Shown here: piece after piece, positions 8,892-9,598 of the stretch
Position numbering within the stretch: the first letter of the stretch is position 1
Layout of the letters: each line of letters begins with the position of its first letter
NCBI GenBank assembly: GCA_021769025.1
Contig: JAETTS010000073.1
Coordinates: 1-9,598, forward strand
Length of the DNA: 9,598 nt
Reading direction: 5' to 3'
Source of the DNA: Enterocloster bolteae
GTDB taxonomy: Bacteria; Bacillota_A; Clostridia; Lachnospirales; Lachnospiraceae
Made by a program: the position numbers and the translations under genes
The notes under the pieces: model-generated
The model's database searches: none
What the model saw: only the letters and a program-made list of their open reading frames with translations
What the model was told of the DNA's origin: nothing

Positions 8892-9598
8892 ATGAACTAT
8901 GGTATGCGATGTCACGATATCTGCCCCAAGGCGGATATGGATACGGTATTTGATGCAGTTCAGAATTTGGGGGTTCAACAGATTCAACTTGCCCTAGCAA
9001 AATCCATTGAAGGGTACAATTTTGATTATGGCCACTATTCCCCAGGATTTGGCCGGGAGATCCGAAAGAAACTTGAGAAGAGAGGAATCCATGTATCTGT
9101 GCTGGGTTGCTATATCAATCCTACTAATCCGGATGAAGGGGAGAGGCAGAAGGCAGTTCGGCGTTTTATCGAACACCTGAAATATGCGAAAGCCATCGGC
9201 GCGGATATGGTTGGAACCGAGACAGGGCGTTATGATGCAGATTTTAACGTGGTTCCTTATACCTATACGGAAGGGTGTTATCAGCTTCTTCTAAAAAGTA
9301 TGAGGGAGATTGTTTCCGCTGCGGAAAAACTAGGGGTAATGGTAGGCATTGAGGCGGTTCATGACCATACCCTGTACTGTCCGGAGATGATGAGGCGCTT
9401 TCTGGAGGACATCGATTCTCCCAATGTGGAGGCGATTTTGGATCCAGTCAATTTGATCAGCAGTGAGAACTACGAACATCAGGACGATGTAATCGAAAAA
9501 GCCTTTCATTTGTATGGGGACAAGATCAGCGCGATTCATGTGAAAGATTTCACCATAAGGGATAGGCAGCCTCAGTTTGCCCATATCGGAGAGGGAAT
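8892..9598 (+). CDS. Sugar phosphate isomerase/epimerase-like TIM barrel, 3' end cut off
   Basis: 235 residues are visible; the frame is open to the window edge. The protein looks like the xylose isomerase-like TIM barrel superfamily (AP endonuclease family 2 fold), which includes sugar epimerases, inosose dehydratases and related isomerases. Metal-site residues expected for this fold are visible: E154 (VGIEAVHDH), D184 (AILDPVNLI), H216 (AIHVKDF) and E234 (HIGEG), close to the E-D-H-E pattern of ketose 3-epimerases. Other barrel strands include VQQIQLAL (28-35) and HVSVLGCY (67-74). No signal peptide, so cytoplasmic. The ATG at 8892 follows AAAGGA (8875-8880). The substrate cannot be told from this sequence, and the neighbouring guaB gives no hint; sugar-use genes beyond the edge would help. 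Confidence 0.88.
   Translation, partial: MNYGMRCHDICPKADMDTVFDAVQNLGVQQIQLALAKSIEGYNFDYGHYSPGFGREIRKKLEKRGIHVSVLGCYINPTNPDEGERQKAVRRFIEHLKYAKAIGADMVGTETGRYDADFNVVPYTYTEGCYQLLLKSMREIVSAAEKLGVMVGIEAVHDHTLYCPEMMRRFLEDIDSPNVEAILDPVNLISSENYEHQDDVIEKAFHLYGDKISAIHVKDFTIRDRQPQFAHIGEG

Overview
The window looks like chromosomal housekeeping DNA from a Gram-positive clostridium, most likely a Lachnospiraceae (Clostridium cluster XIVa) species. Reasons: a eukaryote-type glutaminyl-tRNA synthetase with clostridial features, a groESL operon with a CIRCE operator and a consensus sigma-A-type promoter, strong GGAGG ribosome binding sites, and moderate-GC coding sequence between AT-rich spacers. This placement is inference from protein style and signals; no database was searched.

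Layout. (1) Bases 1-396 hold no intact gene of normal size. They contain a plausible promoter, a good ribosome binding site leading into a tiny ORF that appears frameshifted, a strong hairpin, and a short motif resembling the T-box core just before glnS. On the opposite strand there is a 44-codon reading frame that may be a gene remnant. (2) Bases 439-3560: glnS, then 5 bp later a MocR/GabR-type regulator (GntR-family winged helix fused to an aminotransferase-like domain), ending in a hairpin that overlaps its stop codon. (3) Bases 3646-4107, minus strand: a small acidic, single-pass membrane protein with a LEA/YtxH-like amphipathic tail, divergent from the chaperonin operon. (4) Bases 4212-6417: CIRCE and promoter, groES, groEL and a clear terminator. 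(5) Bases 6418-6637: a spacer dense in inverted and direct repeats, possibly an interspersed repeat element. (6) Bases 6638-7132: a small two-helix membrane protein of unknown function with its own terminator. (7) Bases 7212-8808: guaB with an extended -10 promoter and a strong downstream hairpin. (8) From 8892 to the right edge: a truncated sugar phosphate isomerase/epimerase-like TIM-barrel gene with its own promoter.

Functionally, the window combines aminoacyl-tRNA supply (glnS), protein folding under HrcA-type heat-shock control (groESL), the committed step of GMP synthesis (guaB), and accessory envelope, regulatory and sugar-metabolism genes. I see no prophage, CRISPR array, toxin system or biosynthetic cluster, and no convincing evidence of a wholly new system. 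The least explained parts are the acidic membrane protein facing groES, the repeat-rich spacer after groEL, and the 5' leader region before glnS.
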